Of a stretch of DNA of 64,000 nucleotides, positions 55,048-63,379 are shown piece by piece (the stretch's first letter is position 1; each line of letters begins with the position of its first letter). Made by a program: the position numbers and the translations under genes. Source of the DNA: JAFTYO01 sp045644765 (GTDB taxonomy: Bacteria > Pseudomonadota > Alphaproteobacteria > RF32 > CAG-239); contig JAZRHM010000038.1 of NCBI GenBank assembly GCA_045644765.1, positions 62,001 to 126,000 on the forward strand, given 5' to 3'. The notes below the pieces were generated by a model. That model saw only the letters and a list, made by a program, of their open reading frames with translations, did not search any database and had not been told where the DNA came from.

Positions 55048-55160
55048 TATGTATTTATACTACCAAAAAAAATGGAAAAAATCAAGAATTTTATCTTCGG
55101 GAAATAAAAATAAATAACTTGATTTTAAAATTATTTTTATATACTATTTATTACTGAAAA

Positions 55161-55196
55161 AAGAACCTTGCTTACACAAGCAAGGTTCTTTTTTGT
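55161..55196. terminator. Bidirectional terminator
   Basis: AAGAACCTTGCTT (55161-55173) pairs with AAGCAAGGTTCTT (55178-55190), a perfect 13-bp stem, with T runs on both strands. It ends the lipoprotein gene on the minus strand. Confidence 0.9.
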
Positions 55197-55205
55197 TTGT
55201 ACTAT

Positions 55206-56483
55206 CTACTCTGTCTTTTCTGCAATTTCATCTTTCAAAGTTGTTTTTTTATCAGATGTTAAATTTTTCTTCTTCATGGGAAGAGGAAAGACTTTTACAC
55301 CTTCATGTTGGTTATCAACTTTTTTAGTTTCGGTTTTGGGCGCAATCTTTGCAGCATTAGATGTTTTATCAACAGCAACAGTCCTAGTGGTAACCTTTTT
55401 CTCTATCTGAGATGATTTTTTAGCCTTAAGTTTCTCTTGTGGAGGGATTTGAATATTTTGAGGCTCTAGTATCTCCTGTCCGACTACAGCCGTATGTGAC
55501 ATTTGAGCAGGAACCATAATTCCATTTACATCAACAACCATAGGAACAGGTTTACCCGTTTCATCTAAAACCACTGGAATAGGATTGCCATTTGCATCAA
55601 TTATCATCGGAACCGGAATTCCATCTACAGGCACAGGTGCCATATTTTCTACAGGTACAGGTGCCATATTTTGATTAGCGCTTTGTGTTAATGGCTGTCC
55701 GCCAGTTAAATCAGCTGGCTGAACTTCTGTTGGTTCTTTAACTTCTGTTTCTACCTCAGCCTCAGGTTCAGGTTCTTCTTTTAAGATTAAATCCGGCGAT
55801 AAAGGATAAGCATCTTGGGGTAATCTCATAATCATATAACCAGAATCACCGCCAAACGCAGGGCCTGAAAGACCTATAGAATAGTATCCTCCTATATAGC
55901 CATAATCTAAATCAATATAATCAATAGCAAACAAAGTTTTAATTGTTGTGTTACCGATGGTTGTCATTTTGCAACTGTATCCGGCATCTTCCATTATAAT
56001 ATTTTGAGTATTTTTAACATAAACCAATGTATTGGCCGGCTTACAAACCGGTGTTTGTCCATTATACGAAACATTGTAGTTTAATATCACATTAAGCGAC
56101 TTATTACCAATAGATGCGGAAACATCCGTAATTTTAACATCGTCAATATACATATTTGCAGGAGTTACACCTACTGTCACAGGAATTGTAAGATACTCTT
56201 CCGTACAAACACGGCTGGTTGCATCAGCTCTACACAATATAGCTTTATTTTGCGAATTGTTATCTAATAAATGTAACAAAGAATTATATATATATTCTTT
56301 TGACATCGAAAGTTTTGCCGGAGCACATTGTCTTTGCCTACACACAACCACGGAAGATGGCATTTCTATCTGAGGTTGCCAATTTTCAGCTCGACGAACA
56401 CTGTTAACATAGAACGGATTAGTACAAGAAGCAATAAATCCGGCACTTACAGTCAATAAACATAAGCTTAATTTCTTAATCAC
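55206..56483 (-). CDS. Hypothetical lipoprotein with Pro-Val repeats
   Basis: 425 aa. The lipobox FIASC gives lipidated Cys20. An N-terminal beta-rich domain (to about residue 230) contains several Cys. A Glu/Pro-rich linker follows, then short repeats built on MAPVPVENMAPVPVDG and variants such as NPIPVVLDETGKPVPMV. The last 80 residues are Lys-rich. I recognise no family; the layout suggests an outer-membrane lipoprotein reaching into the periplasm, possibly touching the wall. It is monocistronic. Confidence 0.78.
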   Translation of the reverse strand: MIKKLSLCLLTVSAGFIASCTNPFYVNSVRRAENWQPQIEMPSSVVVCRQRQCAPAKLSMSKEYIYNSLLHLLDNNSQNKAILCRADATSRVCTEEYLTIPVTVGVTPANMYIDDVKITDVSASIGNKSLNVILNYNVSYNGQTPVCKPANTLVYVKNTQNIIMEDAGYSCKMTTIGNTTIKTLFAIDYIDLDYGYIGGYYSIGLSGPAFGGDSGYMIMRLPQDAYPLSPDLILKEEPEPEAEVETEVKEPTEVQPADLTGGQPLTQSANQNMAPVPVENMAPVPVDGIPVPMIIDANGNPIPVVLDETGKPVPMVVDVNGIMVPAQMSHTAVVGQEILEPQNIQIPPQEKLKAKKSSQIEKKVTTRTVAVDKTSNAAKIAPKTETKKVDNQHEGVKVFPLPMKKKNLTSDKKTTLKDEIAEKTE

Positions 56484-56617
56484 GGTTAATTCCTTTAAAC
56501 AAGTGACACACTAAATATAGCATACTATAAATCAATAATATGAAAGAAAAGTAAACAAAAATAAACTTGCTTAATTTTTATTTGAGTTTTATAATTTGCA
56601 TAAAAAAGGAGATATTA

Positions 56618-57106
56618 ATGAAATTTATATTGATTTTCATGCTCTTTTTTGCTTCCAACGTTAAGGCAGAAAAGTATGTTATAGATGGAGACAGTTTAAC
56701 AATCGGTGATAAAGAAATAAGACTTATCGGGATAGATGCTCCTGAATATAATCAAACTTGTTTTGATGATAATAATTCAGAATATGACTGTGGACAAGAA
56801 GCTTATATGTTTTTAAAAATTTTAGTTGAAAACGGCTTAAGACAAAATCAAAAACTAAAATGTAATAAAAAAGGTAAAGATAAATATAAACGAGATCTAA
56901 GTGAATGTTTTATCGGAAAAACAAATATAAATAAAGCTATGGTAAAATCAGGATATGCCATAACATACATCCATGATACATATCAAAAACATGAAAACAA
57001 AGCCAAAAAACTTAAAAGAGGAATATGGCAAGGCAAGTTTATGCGCCCCGAATTATTCAGAATTTTAAATAAATATAAAAACAATAAAAAAAATATTTCA
57101 AAATAA
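56618..57106 (+). CDS. Secreted staphylococcal-nuclease-like endonuclease
   Basis: 162 aa. The signal peptide (KFILIFMLFFASNVKA) is followed by a thermonuclease fold. DGDSLTIGDKEIRLIGIDAPE carries a catalytic Asp and Arg, and KDKYKRDLSEC and MVKSGYAITYIH follow. The start is ATG 56618 with AAGGAG upstream; the longer frame is not conserved. It probably degrades extracellular or periplasmic nucleic acid. It may be monocistronic. Confidence 0.88.
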   Translation: MKFILIFMLFFASNVKAEKYVIDGDSLTIGDKEIRLIGIDAPEYNQTCFDDNNSEYDCGQEAYMFLKILVENGLRQNQKLKCNKKGKDKYKRDLSECFIGKTNINKAMVKSGYAITYIHDTYQKHENKAKKLKRGIWQGKFMRPELFRILNKYKNNKKNISK

Positions 57107-57192
57107 GACAGATTCTTGTTGACACATTTAAAAAGTTATGTATATTGCATTCAACTATTTATGTTTAAATTTAAAAGTTTAGGTGAATAAAA

Positions 57193-57495
57193 ATGTACGC
57201 AGTAATTAAGACAGGCGGAAAACAATATAAAGTAGCAACAGGTGATGTTGTAAAAATTGAAAAAATCGCCGGTGAAGAAGGTAAAGAAGTAATCTTTAAT
57301 GAAGTTTTGGCTTTAGGTGAAAACGTTGGAACTCCTTTAGTTGCTGGAGCTTCTGTAAAAGCTCTTGTATTAAAACAAGCTAAAGACGCTAAAGTTATTA
57401 TCTTCAAGAAAAAAAGAAGACAAAATTATCGTCGTAAAAACGGTCACAGACAACAAATCACATTAGTTAAAATCACTGATGTTTGTGGCAAATAA
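57193..57495 (+). CDS. rplU: 50S ribosomal protein L21
   Basis: 100 aa, opening MYAVIKTGGKQYKVATGDVV and containing the conserved KRRQNYRRKNGHRQ near the C-terminus. It is first of the rplU-rpmA-obgE cluster, with 19 bp to rpmA. The upstream region matches a short leader with a weak AGGTGA site. Confidence 0.97.
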   Translation: MYAVIKTGGKQYKVATGDVVKIEKIAGEEGKEVIFNEVLALGENVGTPLVAGASVKALVLKQAKDAKVIIFKKKRRQNYRRKNGHRQQITLVKITDVCGK

Positions 57496-57514
57496 GAGAT
57501 AAGGAGTAAGACAA

Positions 57515-57766
57515 ATGGCACATAAGAAGTCAGGTGGTAGCTCATCAAACGGTCGCGATTCTATCGGACGTCGTTTAGGTGTAAAAAAATTCGGCGGCGA
57601 AGCTGTTATTCCGGGCAACATTATTATCCGTCAACGCGGAACAAAATATCACCCGGGAACAAATGTTGATATGGGTAAAGACCATACAATTTTTGCTGTA
57701 GCAGAAGGCAAGGTTGAATTTAAGAAAAAAGATGACAAAGTCTTTGTTTCTGTAGTTACCGAATAG
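57515..57766 (+). CDS. rpmA: 50S ribosomal protein L27
   Basis: 83 aa, beginning MAHKKSGGSSSNGRDS and containing RLGVKKFGGEAVIPGNIIIRQRG (shown in part). No extra N-terminal cleavage peptide is present. AAGGAG precedes the ATG. A terminator follows before obgE. Confidence 0.97.
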   Translation: MAHKKSGGSSSNGRDSIGRRLGVKKFGGEAVIPGNIIIRQRGTKYHPGTNVDMGKDHTIFAVAEGKVEFKKKDDKVFVSVVTE

Positions 57767-57788
57767 TTTGAAAAACATTTCAGGCGGA

Positions 57789-57812
57789 GGGGGTAATTTT
57801 TTACCCCCTTTG
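57789..57812 (+). terminator. Terminator after rpmA
   Basis: GGGGGTAA (57789-57796) pairs with TTACCCCC (57801-57808) around a TTTT loop, then a T-rich tail. Confidence 0.88.
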
Positions 57813-57846
57813 TTTTACAAAATAATTTTTTATAGGTTGAAGCGAT

Positions 57847-58893
57847 ATGAAATTTTTAGATCAGGCAAAAATATTTGTAAAATCCGGCGACGGTGGCAGA
57901 GGTTGCGTATCGTTTCGTCGTGAAAAATATATTGAGTTTGGTGGTCCAAACGGTGGTGACGGTGGTAAAGGCGGAAGTGTTATTTTTGAAGCAGTCGAAA
58001 ACTTAAACACATTGATAGATTTTCGTTATCAACAACACTTCAAGGCTCCGCGCGGACAACATGGTATGGGTTCGGAAATGGCAGGAGCTAAAGGTGAAGA
58101 TTTAATCATCAAGGTTCCAGTCGGAACAGAAATTGTGGCCGAAGACGGACAAACTGTTTTAGCTGATATGATAACACCCGGACAACGTTTCTTAATTGCC
58201 AAAGGGGGAGATGGAGGAAGAGGTAATACTCGCTTCAAAACTTCAACCAATCAGGCTCCTCGTTATGCAGAACCGGGATGGCCCGGAGAGGAAATGTGGG
58301 TTTGGTTAAAGCTAAAAATCATTGCTGATGTCGGGTTAATAGGTCTACCAAATGCCGGAAAATCCACCTTTTTAACTTCTGTAACCAGAGCAAGACCAAA
58401 AATTGCTGATTATCCTTTCACGACCATGCACCCTCATTTAGGTGTGGCATGGATTGATAATAGAGAAATTGTCATAGCCGACATTCCCGGTCTTATTGAA
58501 GGCGCTCATGAAGGCGTAGGTTTAGGTGACAGATTTTTAAAACATGTCGAAAGATGTGCGGCATTTTTACATCTTATCGACGGAACCACAGAAGATGTTA
58601 CCACACCATACTCTACGATTCGTAAAGAATTAGAACTATACAAATCTGATTTAATCAAAAAGCCGGAAATTGTTGCATTAAATAAGTGCGACAGCTTAAC
58701 AGAAAAAGAAATCAAACAAAAAGTAAAAGCTCTTGAAAAAGCGTGCGGACATAAGGTTTATGCAATATCGGCTATTGCAAAACAAGGTGTTACCGACTGT
58801 TTACGTGATGTAGCCCAATTTGTAACTCGCAATTTACGCAAAAACGAAGAGATTGAACCTGAGGTTAAAAAACCCTGGTCGCCACTAGATTAA
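57847..58893 (+). CDS. obgE: GTPase ObgE/CgtA
   Basis: 348 aa ribosome-assembly GTPase. The Gly-rich Obg domain (VKSGDGGRGCVSFRREK, GGDGGKGGSVIF) comes first, then the G domain with GLPNAGKSTFL (G1), DIPGLIEGAHEG (G3) and NKCD (G4). It acts on the large ribosomal subunit and in growth control. The C-terminal extension of longer homologues is absent. rsfS follows after 13 bp. Confidence 0.97.
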   Translation: MKFLDQAKIFVKSGDGGRGCVSFRREKYIEFGGPNGGDGGKGGSVIFEAVENLNTLIDFRYQQHFKAPRGQHGMGSEMAGAKGEDLIIKVPVGTEIVAEDGQTVLADMITPGQRFLIAKGGDGGRGNTRFKTSTNQAPRYAEPGWPGEEMWVWLKLKIIADVGLIGLPNAGKSTFLTSVTRARPKIADYPFTTMHPHLGVAWIDNREIVIADIPGLIEGAHEGVGLGDRFLKHVERCAAFLHLIDGTTEDVTTPYSTIRKELELYKSDLIKKPEIVALNKCDSLTEKEIKQKVKALEKACGHKVYAISAIAKQGVTDCLRDVAQFVTRNLRKNEEIEPEVKKPWSPLD

Positions 58894-58906
58894 AGGAGAA
58901 TTAAAA

Positions 58907-59248
58907 GTGGAAAACGCTGAAGAAAAAATTTTAGAAATTGTAAAGACAACTTTAGACGACAACAAGGCTGAAGATATTGTAGTTATTGACTTAAAAGGCA
59001 AAACATCAATTGCCGGATTCATGGTTGTTGCAAGTGGTAACTCACAACGTCACGTAGCTTCTATTGCCGAAAAAGTTTTCGAAAACTTGAAAAAATCAGG
59101 CTTTAAATCATCCATGGAAGGTGAAGAGAAAGCCGATTGGGTTTTAATTGATGCTTTTGACGTCATTGTTCATATTTTCAAACCTGAAGTAAGAGAATTT
59201 TATAATATTGAAAAAATGTGGCAATCTGCAGCTAATTTAAGAAAATAG
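58907..59248 (+). CDS. rsfS: Ribosomal silencing factor RsfS
   Basis: 113 aa with the Oligomerisation-domain family features DIVVIDLKGKTSIAGFMVVASG, SQRHVASIAEKV and WVLIDAFDVIVHIF. It binds L14 and blocks subunit joining under starvation. The start is GTG at 58907, with AAGGAG upstream. It is probably co-transcribed with obgE. Confidence 0.95.
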   Translation: MENAEEKILEIVKTTLDDNKAEDIVVIDLKGKTSIAGFMVVASGNSQRHVASIAEKVFENLKKSGFKSSMEGEEKADWVLIDAFDVIVHIFKPEVREFYNIEKMWQSAANLRK

Positions 59249-59275
59249 CTAAAAAATTAAATACAAAAACAAAAC

Positions 59276-59327
59276 TTGACATAAAAAACATAATAAATTA
59301 GATTTAATATAAAATCTAATTTATTAT
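59276..59327 (+). promoter_or_regulatory. Promoter and large inverted repeat before the first tandem paralogue
   Basis: TTGACA (59276-59281) and TAGATT (59299-59304) have a 17-base spacer. A perfect 16-bp inverted repeat (arms 59290-59305 and 59312-59327) overlaps the -10 box and ends five bases before the start codon. It could be an operator or a translation-blocking hairpin. Confidence 0.65.
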
Positions 59328-59332
59328 GGGCT

Positions 59333-59863
59333 ATGAAAAAATTAATTATTGTGCTGTTACTAACAGTTGCCGTGCCCTTTTCGCTCAAAGCGACTACTCC
59401 CGAAGAACAATCTTGCAATATAGAGTTAATTGCTCGTGGAGGTTATAACTTTTTAGAAAATGCACCTATTACCAGTTGCGCTATCGTAATGCAACTTTGG
59501 AGTATCAGAACAGAAATGGATATTGGCTGGACCCAGTTTACTTTACCTGATAATTCCAAAAGTAATTTTTGTTGTATATCCACCATGATCGGATACTCTT
59601 ATATAACAAAACATTCGTTTTATGCATTGATTGGCATTGCTAATTGTGGTGCTACGGAAATTACAACAGATGAGAGTCTTCCGTACACACTAGAAAGTAT
59701 GATGCGAGGAAAAGTTAAAGTCGGTTGCAATTTATTTGTGACTAAAAAATTGTTCTTTAACATCGATTTGAGCTACATTTGGCCACCGCTAAAAAAACAT
59801 CCGGAATTTTACACCACCTACACCGGCTTAAACTTAACAGCAGGTTTAGGTGTGAAAATCTAA
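59333..59863 (+). CDS. Outer-membrane-type protein, tandem paralogue 1
   Basis: 176 aa. Signal peptide MKKLIIVLLLTVAVPFSLKA. The mature part has ARGGYNFLENAPITSCAIV, TEMDIGWTQFTLPDNS, YALIGIANCG, GKVKVGCNLFVTKKLFFNIDLSY and ends LTAGLGVKI. These patterns suggest a small beta-barrel. It is related to the next two genes. No Shine-Dalgarno sequence is present, although the leader is about 20 bases. I know no family name. Extra Cys residues set it apart from paralogue 3. Confidence 0.8.
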   Translation: MKKLIIVLLLTVAVPFSLKATTPEEQSCNIELIARGGYNFLENAPITSCAIVMQLWSIRTEMDIGWTQFTLPDNSKSNFCCISTMIGYSYITKHSFYALIGIANCGATEITTDESLPYTLESMMRGKVKVGCNLFVTKKLFFNIDLSYIWPPLKKHPEFYTTYTGLNLTAGLGVKI

Positions 59864-59865
59864 CC

Positions 59866-59892
59866 AAAAGCGACCTACAAATGGTCGCTTTT
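59866..59892 (+). terminator. Terminator of paralogue 1
   Basis: AAAAGCGACC and GGTCGCTTTT arms with a short loop, ending in T residues. Confidence 0.85.
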
Positions 59893-60010
59893 GTCGTTTA
59901 TTTAAAAAATACAAAAACTTTTTAAATCCAGACTATCATATTGTATATCAATAATAAAAATTCAGTATCAAACAATATAACACATACTACTTCAAAAAAT
60001 AAACAAAAAC

Positions 60011-60039
60011 TTGACATAATTCTTTTTTTGTACTACAAT
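60011..60039 (+). promoter_or_regulatory. Promoter of paralogue 2
   Basis: TTGACA (60011-60016), a 17-base spacer and TACAAT (60034-60039). The predicted start gives a leader of about 22 bases. Confidence 0.8.
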
Positions 60040-60067
60040 CCATATAAAATTTAATTATTATAGAAAT

Positions 60068-60601
60068 ATGAAGAAATTTATTATCGCGCTGTTACTTACA
60101 GCTTGCTTGCCGGTTTCGGCTCTCAACTACTGGCCTACAGAGGAACACACATTTACAGTAATTGCTCGTGGAGGGTATGATTTTATTGGTAGAACCCCTA
60201 TTATTAACGGAGGCGTTGGTGCTTCAATAGGATGGTTAAAGCTAGAACTTGAAATTGGAGGAACACAACTTACATTTCCTGATTTATCCAAATACAATCT
60301 ACCTTATGCTGCTACTATGTGTGGTTTTACCTTTGGAGATAAACATTCTGTTTACGCAATGATTGGCATCACAAATTGGGCTTTAATTGAATTAAATCCT
60401 GATAATCATTCTCAATATGCACTACGTGATGCTTTTCGTGGAAAAATTAAAATAGGTTGCAACTTCTTGATAACTAAAAATCTAATTTTTAATATTGACT
60501 TTAGTGGAATTTGCCCTCATATAGAACGCTCTACCGAACAACATTGCTACAGAGATTTCTCAAGTTTGTTTTTATCAGCAGGTCTTGGTTTCAAGATTTA
60601 A
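60068..60601 (+). CDS. Outer-membrane-type protein, tandem paralogue 2
   Basis: 177 aa. Signal peptide MKKFIIALLLTACLPVSA. Shared segments are IARGGYDFIGRTPIINGGV, LELEIGGTQLTFPDLSK, AMIGITNWALIELN, GKIKIGCNFLITKNLIFNIDFS and LSAGLGFKI. It is the most divergent of the three copies. It has its own promoter and terminator and no Shine-Dalgarno sequence. Probably a small barrel; its role is unknown. Confidence 0.8.
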   Translation: MKKFIIALLLTACLPVSALNYWPTEEHTFTVIARGGYDFIGRTPIINGGVGASIGWLKLELEIGGTQLTFPDLSKYNLPYAATMCGFTFGDKHSVYAMIGITNWALIELNPDNHSQYALRDAFRGKIKIGCNFLITKNLIFNIDFSGICPHIERSTEQHCYRDFSSLFLSAGLGFKI

Positions 60602-60606
60602 ACTTT

Positions 60607-60631
60607 CCCCACGTACATCGTGGGGTTTTTT
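60607..60631 (+). terminator. Terminator of paralogue 2
   Basis: CCCCACG (60607-60613) pairs with CGTGGGG (60619-60625), followed by six T residues. Confidence 0.92.
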
Positions 60632-60644
60632 ATATAAATAAAAC

Positions 60645-60673
60645 TTGACATAAAAAATATATTATATTATAAT
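60645..60673 (+). promoter_or_regulatory. Promoter of paralogue 3
   Basis: TTGACA (60645-60650), a 17-base spacer and TATAAT (60668-60673), a full consensus sigma70 promoter. Strong expression is expected. Confidence 0.88.
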
Positions 60674-60699
60674 TTGTCCAGAACCAAATTTTTATAGAC

Positions 60700-61248
60700 A
60701 TGAAAAAGATTATCATTGTGCTGTTACTTACAGCTATTTTGCCGCTTTCGGCACACGCTTGGTATCCTACAGGTAAAACTGCTTCTTTCGACATCACTGC
60801 CCGAGGAGGTTACAATGCTTTAGAGAACGCACCTCTCGCCAGTGGCGCTGTTGCTGTTCAAATCTTCGGTATCCGAACAGAAATCGAAGTTGGATGGGCT
60901 CAATTCAGATTACCTGATTTAACAACTCAAAACCTATGCGCCGTATCTGCTATGGTCGGTTACACTTACGAGTTCGGCCACGCAATATACGTTATGGCAG
61001 GAATCACTAATTGGGGTGTTAACGAGTTTCCAACAACAGGTTATCCAACAACAGATGGCTACACAACACCTTCTTCGTTGGGTAATAGTCTAAGAGGAAA
61101 AGTTAAAGTAGGCGCTAATTTATTTGTAACTAATCATCTATTTTTTAATATAGATTTAAGTTACATTATCCCTAACGCTCATCACTACAGATTACATGGC
61201 GAGCGCGATGGTCTCAATCTAACTGCCGGTATTGGTATCAACTTGTAA
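60700..61248 (+). CDS. Outer-membrane-type protein, tandem paralogue 3
   Basis: 182 aa. Signal peptide MKKIIIVLLLTAILPLSAHA. The shared body includes ARGGYNALENAPLASGAVAV, TEIEVGWAQFRLPDLT, VMAGITNWGVNEF, GKVKVGANLFVTNHLFFNID and LTAGIGINL. It has no Cys except one near the middle and a loop rich in Pro, Thr and Gly (PTTGYPTTDGYTTPSS) that the others lack. That loop would face outward in a barrel. It has a perfect promoter but no Shine-Dalgarno sequence. Confidence 0.82.
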   Translation: MKKIIIVLLLTAILPLSAHAWYPTGKTASFDITARGGYNALENAPLASGAVAVQIFGIRTEIEVGWAQFRLPDLTTQNLCAVSAMVGYTYEFGHAIYVMAGITNWGVNEFPTTGYPTTDGYTTPSSLGNSLRGKVKVGANLFVTNHLFFNIDLSYIIPNAHHYRLHGERDGLNLTAGIGINL

Positions 61249-61275
61249 AAACTTTAGATTGTAAGCAACTATTCA

Positions 61276-61307
61276 AGACGCATATGCAATATATGCGTCT
61301 TTTTTTA
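61276..61307 (+). terminator. Terminator of paralogue 3
   Basis: AGACGCATAT (61276-61285) pairs with ATATGCGTCT (61291-61300), followed by seven T residues. Confidence 0.92.
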
Positions 61308-63215
61308 TTCGGTTATATCTTCTTTTTCGCCTTTTAGATTATCCAAAAACTGATTTTCCATTTTCATATACTGGTTTAACAACCACTTAGATTGCATAAT
61401 CAAAAACACTGAAGCAATCAACAATACAAAAATCACCTTCGGATTCTCTGTTAAAAATTGGTGTACGGCCGTTACAATAAAAAAGGCAACGACAAACAAT
61501 CTGAACGAAGTTAATATTAAAAGAGGTATGCGATTTGCTTTTCTGGAATACCACAAAACAGCCGATATACGGGCAATTCTCCCATTAGAAATAAACAAAT
61601 CTTTTACCATTTCTTTATTTTCCGATAACACATTTTCTAACAAAGATTTACTTGCCGGCATACAATTTTCATTTATAGCCAATTCATCACATTCTTTATC
61701 GTCTTCTTTTTTTATTTTTTTAAGATGCAGTTTTACCAAAACATCATTTGCCAATTCCGGAATCACGGTATTCCAACCGATAAGAGCTTTTAAGAACGGC
61801 GACATCAAAAGTAAAGTTATAAATGTCAAGAAAATACGCATAGGAACGTTAGGAAGCCATCTCACAGTATAAGGTTTTATACCTTGATTAACAAACGCTA
61901 TGATTGCATAAAGTATGATAGAAAATAAAATAATTCGTATAAAATAGCTCTTAAACAATGCACTCCATAACTTTTCTTCCGTAACTGCAGTAACAGCCCC
62001 TTTAGAACTTTGATCTATATAATTAAGCCATTTTTGCGGCAATATTTTATCTAAAAACTTATATGTATAATTAGATGTTTTTATCATAATCGGAGTCAAA
62101 AATGTTGTAATAACCGAAACTGCCACAATAATCGGATATACAAAATCATCAATAACTTTCAAACTCATACCCAAAGAAGCAATAATAAATGCAAATTCAC
62201 CAACCTGAGCCAATGAAAAACCGCTATACACAGAAGTTTTTAAGTTTTGTCCTGATACAACAAATCCGAAGACAGAAAACATCACCTTACCGATTAAAAC
62301 GACTAATGTAATAACCATAATCGGATAAGCATATATTATAAACATTTCCGGATTTACCATCATACCGACAGTTACAAAAAACACCGCTCCAAAAAAATCT
62401 TTTAGTGGTTTTATAACATTTTCTATACGTTTTATCACTCCGGTTTCAGACAGTATTGATCCCATAATAAAAGCCCCTAATGCAGAAGAAAATCCTGAAT
62501 ATACTGCCAAATATACCATACTCAAGCTTAATGCTATTGTTACAAGCAACAACATTTCATCATTTAAAAAATTAACCAACTTTTTAAGCACGGTCGGAAC
62601 AATATAAATTCCTATCACAAAACACAAAATCAAAAACAATAAAAGCTTTAACGTGCTTAAACCTAATGCTTCACTATTGATACCGCGTCCGATAGCAACA
62701 GTAGGCAATAAGACCAACAGCAAAATACCCATAATATCTTCAATTACCAACACACCGAAAACCAAATCGGTAAACTTTTGTTTTTTAATATTTAAATCGT
62801 CAAATGCTTTAATAATGATAGTTGTTGATGACATAGAAATCATTGAGCCTAAGAAAAAGCTATCCATAGTGCTCCAGCCCAAAAACAAACCGATGTAGTA
62901 CCCGACAAACAACATCAAAAATATATTTAATGTTGCCGTAATCATGGCCGATTTTCCGACACTGACCATTTTTTTAAAACTAAACTCCAAACCCAAACTA
63001 AAAAGTAAAAATATAACACCTATATCGGCCCACAATGCCAAATTTGCACGATCGGTCACCGTCGGAACCAAATTAAAATATGGCCCTGCAAAAATTCCGG
63101 CAAGCAAATACCCCAAAACCATAGGTTGCTTAAGCTTCTTAAAAATAAGTGTTGTTATTGCCGCATAAATCGTAATCAACGTTAAATCCACAATCAAAGG
63201 GTGTATTCCATGCAT
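61305..63215 (-). CDS. CPA2-family cation:proton antiporter without a TrkA domain
   Basis: 636 aa. The first 400 residues are a Kef-type antiporter with about 12 helices: KKLKQPMVLGYLLAGIFAGP, LWADIGVIFLLFSLGLEF, SMSSTTIIIKAF and FSLAQVGEFAFIIASLGM. The C-terminal part has further membrane segments and a charged loop, but no NAD-binding TrkA-N (GxGxxG) domain. It probably exchanges potassium or sodium for protons. The ribosome binding site is weak (AGAGA). A short terminator-bearing leader lies upstream. Confidence 0.9.
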   Translation of the reverse strand: MHGIHPLIVDLTLITIYAAITTLIFKKLKQPMVLGYLLAGIFAGPYFNLVPTVTDRANLALWADIGVIFLLFSLGLEFSFKKMVSVGKSAMITATLNIFLMLFVGYYIGLFLGWSTMDSFFLGSMISMSSTTIIIKAFDDLNIKKQKFTDLVFGVLVIEDIMGILLLVLLPTVAIGRGINSEALGLSTLKLLLFLILCFVIGIYIVPTVLKKLVNFLNDEMLLLVTIALSLSMVYLAVYSGFSSALGAFIMGSILSETGVIKRIENVIKPLKDFFGAVFFVTVGMMVNPEMFIIYAYPIMVITLVVLIGKVMFSVFGFVVSGQNLKTSVYSGFSLAQVGEFAFIIASLGMSLKVIDDFVYPIIVAVSVITTFLTPIMIKTSNYTYKFLDKILPQKWLNYIDQSSKGAVTAVTEEKLWSALFKSYFIRIILFSIILYAIIAFVNQGIKPYTVRWLPNVPMRIFLTFITLLLMSPFLKALIGWNTVIPELANDVLVKLHLKKIKKEDDKECDELAINENCMPASKSLLENVLSENKEMVKDLFISNGRIARISAVLWYSRKANRIPLLILTSFRLFVVAFFIVTAVHQFLTENPKVIFVLLIASVFLIMQSKWLLNQYMKMENQFLDNLKGEKEDITE

Positions 63216-63297
63216 TTTATTATCTCTTTTTGCTAATTTCTAAAATATGTGAAAAATTCTATTATAAAAAATATTAATATTTTTCTAAATTACAATA

Positions 63298-63321
63298 AAA
63301 AAACTCCGTAAAAATACGGAG
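63298..63321 (-). terminator. Terminator or attenuator upstream of the antiporter
   Basis: On the minus strand CTCCGTA and TACGGAG arms (63304-63321) form a 7-bp stem followed by seven T residues. No annotated gene ends here. It lies between a promoter (63380-63407) and the antiporter start. Confidence 0.7.
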
Positions 63322-63379
63322 CTTTAACTCATAAAGAAACATTCTTTTTCATAACAATATATTATATTAATTGCAAAAT

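Noticed and set aside
60640..60700. Bacteroidota-type promoter (TTTG / TAnnTTTG) before paralogue 3
   Set aside because: The spacing of TTTG is off by one base, while TTGACA-17-TATAAT fits the sigma70 consensus fully.
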